A stretch of 64,000 nucleotides of DNA from an uncultured Clostridia bacterium (GTDB taxonomy: Bacteria; Bacillota; Clostridia; Christensenellales; Borkfalkiaceae). The notes under the pieces are model-generated. The model worked only from the letters and a program-made list of their open reading frames with translations. It did not search any database and had not been told where the DNA came from. The position numbers and the translations under genes are program-made. Within the stretch, counting starts at the first letter, position 1; the number at the start of each line of letters is the position of its first letter. The stretch spans positions 41,705 through 105,704 of the forward strand of contig CANRCK010000014.1 in NCBI GenBank assembly GCA_947629095.1, read 5' to 3'. This document shows positions 61,452-64,000 of the stretch, one piece after another.

Positions 61452-62498
61452 ATGAAAACCATTTTATTCTGCGGCGGCGGAAGCGCCGGACACGTTATTC
61501 CGAATATTGCCATAATTGAGGAGCTTAAAGACCGCTTTAATTGTATCTATTTGGGCACTCCGGGAATCGAAAAAGCAATCTGCGGGCAAAACTCGGTAAA
61601 GTTTTACGAATGCGATACGCCAAAGCTTGTCAGAGGAAAACTATTTGTTAATTTGACCTTGCCCGTTAAGTTGGTTAAGGCAGTTAAAGCGGCTGGCAAA
61701 ATTCTTGATAAAACTAAGCCTGCCTTAATTTTTTCAAAAGGTGGATACGCCTGCGTTTCTGCGGTTTTGGCAGCTAAAAAGCGGCAAATCCCCGTGATTA
61801 CGCACGAATCCGATATCGAACCGGGGCTTGCCACAAAATTTATTGCAAAAAGGTGCAAAAAAGTTTTAACGTCTTTCCCGCAGACTGCAGCGAAATTTAA
61901 AAACGGAATCTATTGCGGTTCTCCCATACGGCAAAAAATTTTTGACGGCAACAAAACCAAGGCTCTGAAAATTTTTGGGTTGGATCCACGCCCTACTATT
62001 TTGGTATTAGGCGGCGGTAGCGGTTCCAAAATAATAAACGATAATCTGCGGCAAACTGTAAAAAAATTATGCAAGGATTATAACGTGCTCCACCTCTGCG
62101 GCAAGAATAACGCCGTAGAAACCAATATCTACGGCTATAAGCAAATTGAATTTTCACAGGATATGGGAAACGTTTATGCTTGTGCGGACGCCGCCGTTTC
62201 GCGCTGCGGGTCAAACACGGCTTTTGAGTTGCTTGCACTGAAAATTCCAACCCTATTCATTCCCTTGGCAAATTCCGCAAGCCGCGGTGATCAAATAAAA
62301 AACGCAGAATATTTTAAAAGCGAGGAAATCTGCGATGTTCTGGACGAAAAGAATTTGACGCCGCAGGCTTTATATGAAAAAATAACCGCGCTTATGAAAG
62401 ACGAAAAAATAAAAACCGCACTCGGTAAATCAAACGTCAAATGCGGAAATGAGAAAATCAAAACGGAAGTGCTACGTACGATCCAACAACAATCTTAA
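61452..62498 (+). CDS. murG: UDP-GlcNAc:undecaprenyl-PP-MurNAc-pentapeptide GlcNAc transferase
   Basis: 348 aa. Makes lipid II for peptidoglycan. N-terminal GGGSAGHVIPN loop (the family often has GGTGGH), HESDIEPGLA, GGGSGSKIIND and the C-terminal SRCGSNTAFELLALKIPTLFIPL nucleotide site. It stands alone rather than in the usual mur/fts cluster, with a -10-like TATAAT only 10 nt upstream of the ATG. Overlaps the mntP stop on the other strand by 41 bp. Confidence 0.93.
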   Translation: MKTILFCGGGSAGHVIPNIAIIEELKDRFNCIYLGTPGIEKAICGQNSVKFYECDTPKLVRGKLFVNLTLPVKLVKAVKAAGKILDKTKPALIFSKGGYACVSAVLAAKKRQIPVITHESDIEPGLATKFIAKRCKKVLTSFPQTAAKFKNGIYCGSPIRQKIFDGNKTKALKIFGLDPRPTILVLGGGSGSKIINDNLRQTVKKLCKDYNVLHLCGKNNAVETNIYGYKQIEFSQDMGNVYACADAAVSRCGSNTAFELLALKIPTLFIPLANSASRGDQIKNAEYFKSEEICDVLDEKNLTPQALYEKITALMKDEKIKTALGKSNVKCGNEKIKTEVLRTIQQQS

Positions 62499-63087
62499 CC
62501 GCAATTAAAAGCAGCACGGCGCCGCCAATAATCGTGGCTACGCTCGCTTTTTTTGTGAACAGCTTGCCCACCTTTACCCCGATTATTGTTCCGCACAGCA
62601 CAACGATAAAAGTTGTTACGCCTATTATGGCAACGCTGACCCAAGCCCAAACATCCAAATTCCCGGTAGCGTTTTGAAGGAGTCCCGTTCCCAAAGTAAA
62701 TCCCAGCGCCAATGCGTCGATGCTGGTTGCAACGCCCTGTATGAATACTTCCAAAAACGAGAATTTTTTGGGCGCGACGTCCCTTTCGGGCAATTGCAGT
62801 TCACGGATTCCATCAATAATCATTTTGCCGCCTATAAATACCAGCAAGGCAAAACCAACCCAATGGTCAAACTGCGTGAAGGCTTTTATTCCGCTGAAAA
62901 GCTTATACACGTAATAGCCAATAATCGGCATTACAGCCTGAAAGATGCCGAAAGTTAATGGGATTGCCACTCCCCTCTTTTTATCGAGATTGCGGTAGAC
63001 CATGCCATCGCTTACGGAGACTGCAAATGCGTCAACCGAAAGAGATAACCCGGCAAGAAATACCGTAACAAAAATCGCAAACGTCAT
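62458..63087 (-). CDS. mntP: Manganese efflux pump MntP family protein
   Basis: 209 aa, six helices. Two related halves carry the metal-path motifs LSLSVDAFAVSVSDG and GVATSIDALALGFT. Exports Mn2+ in characterised members. The ATG at 63087 begins about 6 nt after a -10 box, with no ribosome binding site and no room for the Mn2+ riboswitch (yybP-ykoY) often found before this family. Confidence 0.93.
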   Translation of the reverse strand: MTFAIFVTVFLAGLSLSVDAFAVSVSDGMVYRNLDKKRGVAIPLTFGIFQAVMPIIGYYVYKLFSGIKAFTQFDHWVGFALLVFIGGKMIIDGIRELQLPERDVAPKKFSFLEVFIQGVATSIDALALGFTLGTGLLQNATGNLDVWAWVSVAIIGVTTFIVVLCGTIIGVKVGKLFTKKASVATIIGGAVLLLIAVKIVVGSYVALPF

Positions 63088-63093
63088 AAGCCT

Positions 63094-63122
63094 ATTATAC
63101 CATACGCTTGCAATTGTGTAAA
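63094..63122 (-). promoter_or_regulatory. Promoter of mntP, apparently leaderless
   Basis: Minus strand TTTACA (63122-63117), 17-bp spacer, TATAAT (63099-63094). Confidence 0.7.
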
Positions 63123-63193
63123 TATATTTTAAACTGCAACTTTTTTGCAGAACTGTATAATTAAATAAAAAATGCGCCGCGGGAATATTTTAA

Positions 63194-63222
63194 TTGATTA
63201 ATAAAACAGTTTATATTATAAT
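63194..63222 (+). promoter_or_regulatory. Promoter of the 209-aa membrane protein gene
   Basis: TTGATT, 17-bp spacer, TATAAT, 65 nt before the ATG. Confidence 0.75.
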
Positions 63223-63286
63223 CATACTGTGCAAAGGTTCGCAACCCGCTTGAGTTTGCACCGACATCGTACAAAGGAGAAAATTT

Positions 63287-63916
63287 ATGGGCAAAAGAGA
63301 CGTTGAAAAACGACGCATAACGTCGCTGAAAGAAAATTTTGATAAAAAATATTCAAATAAAAGATTTGTAGAGCGCAGGTTGCAGAGCGACGGCACAGTG
63401 CAGATTGACGTGGTGCTTCCTGAAGATTTTAACGTTGAAGAGCCTCTTGCACCCTCCGCATACGGACTTTTAAATTCCGAAATTTACAACTATATTGACG
63501 AACAAGTGTATTTTGTACCGTCGGAATATGATATAAAAGTTAATTTCACCGGCAAACAGATACCCCCGGAGGAACAAATACAAATAAGCGAGTCGTTGCA
63601 CGACCATTACAACTTGCAGGTTTACGACAAGCTTGACGATATACGGCGCAACCGCTTGCTTGGAATATTTTTGCTGGCATTCGGCGCGCTGGCGCTGGCA
63701 TTATATTTCTTTTTAAGGCTCAGCAACAACAATTTGCTTGTACTTGAAATTATAAGTATTGTAGGCACATTTTCCGTTTGGGAGTCGGTTGACTGTTGGC
63801 TTATAAACGGGCACGAACGCAAAATCGAGCTGAACAACGCCCTGCAAATGGCGCTAACCAAAGTACTTTTTAACGGTTGCGAGGTTGAAATGCCAAGCGC
63901 AAAGGAAATTAATTAG
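63287..63916 (+). CDS. Membrane protein, unknown
   Basis: 209 aa. Soluble N-terminal half with a conserved-looking EIYNYIDEQVYFVPSEYDI, then two helices (about 125-142 and 150-168) and a short tail. Clear AAAGGAG start signal. No family recognised. Confidence 0.72.
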   Translation: MGKRDVEKRRITSLKENFDKKYSNKRFVERRLQSDGTVQIDVVLPEDFNVEEPLAPSAYGLLNSEIYNYIDEQVYFVPSEYDIKVNFTGKQIPPEEQIQISESLHDHYNLQVYDKLDDIRRNRLLGIFLLAFGALALALYFFLRLSNNNLLVLEIISIVGTFSVWESVDCWLINGHERKIELNNALQMALTKVLFNGCEVEMPSAKEIN

Positions 63917-63928
63917 TGAAAATAAGCA

Positions 63929-64000
63929 AAACCACTAGTGAACTAGTGGTTTGCACAGACCCTAGAAGGGATTAACACTTGCTAACCCCTGCCGGGGCAC
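63929..64000. repeat. Palindrome-rich sequence at the right edge
   Basis: Stem AAACCACTAG/CTAGTGGTTT with a TGAA loop directly after the last gene, then short self-pairing pieces (ACCCTAGAAGGG, CCCCTGCCGGGG). It may be a terminator followed by the edge of a structured repeat or a mobile element continuing outside the window. Confidence 0.5.

Noticed and set aside
63088-63286. Mn2+ riboswitch (yybP-ykoY) before mntP
   Set aside because: The -10 box lies 6-7 nt before the ATG, leaving no transcribed leader to hold a riboswitch.

Overview
The window looks like chromosomal DNA from an anaerobic, Gram-positive-type bacterium of the Bacillota (Clostridia). The signs are: a DnaD-type primosome protein, DegV, YihY and SbcCD; Firmicute-type thymidine kinase and pyrimidine-nucleoside phosphorylase; many lipobox lipoproteins with Gly-rich linkers; a rubrerythrin with an N-terminal rubredoxin domain; GGAGG-like ribosome binding sites; and TTGACA-N17-TATAAT promoters. 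An uncultured gut lineage near the Christensenellales is my guess, not a demonstrated placement. Base composition looks moderate by eye; it was not computed. I saw no transposase, prophage, rRNA or CRISPR.

Layout. 0-4.8 kb: a partial aquaporin, a 5'-nucleotidase/guanylate-kinase-like fusion, then two tandem NrnA-type nanoRNases overlapping surE. 4.8-24.4 kb: a minus-strand nucleic-acid catabolism region. Read in transcription order it is deoC-deoD-deoB-cdd-5'-nucleotidase lipoprotein-pdp-tdk-endonuclease I-lipoprotein, then an RDD protein, then an ABC importer (ATPase, two permeases, binding lipoprotein) followed by a staphylococcal-nuclease lipoprotein and a 906-aa multidomain lipoprotein. 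24.6-31.2 kb: small accessory genes with repeated leader sequences, two tRNA-Leu, coaE and polA. 31.3-33.4 kb: comEC. 33.5-46.5 kb: an 11-gene minus-strand run (sbcD-sbcC-hydrolase-lepB-ACT-PFL-pepF-dnaB-sua5-ptp-rpiB). 46.6-64 kb: mostly housekeeping (DnaD-like protein, tRNA-Ser, ilvA-ridA, degV, yihY, Cys-rich protein, rubrerythrin, argS, ychF, gap, fba, PAP2, TetR, murG, mntP).

The main hypothesis is that 4.8-24.4 kb encodes an integrated extracellular-DNA scavenging system. Secreted or anchored endonucleases (EndA-like; SNase with two OB-like domains) would cut DNA. A UshA-type lipoprotein would dephosphorylate nucleotides. The ABC importer is the candidate uptake route. Pdp, DeoD and Cdd would release bases and deoxyribose-1-phosphate, DeoB and DeoC would turn it into acetaldehyde and glyceraldehyde-3-phosphate, and Tdk would allow thymidine salvage. 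The flanking NrnA pair, SurE and the 5'-nucleotidase fusion, and later RpiB and GAPDH, fit the same flow. The individual families are well known. The single-locus combination, and the oddities inside it (a CxxC-CxxC insertion in a permease loop, a D-to-N change in the SNase metal site, a structured element before the ABC genes, a perfect 23-bp inverted repeat upstream of deoC), deserve follow-up. Transporter substrate is inferred from context only.

Other notable points are candidate leaderless transcripts (comEC, polA, mntP), a tRNA-Leu with anticodon AAG, and a small-gene array joined by a recurrent spacer.
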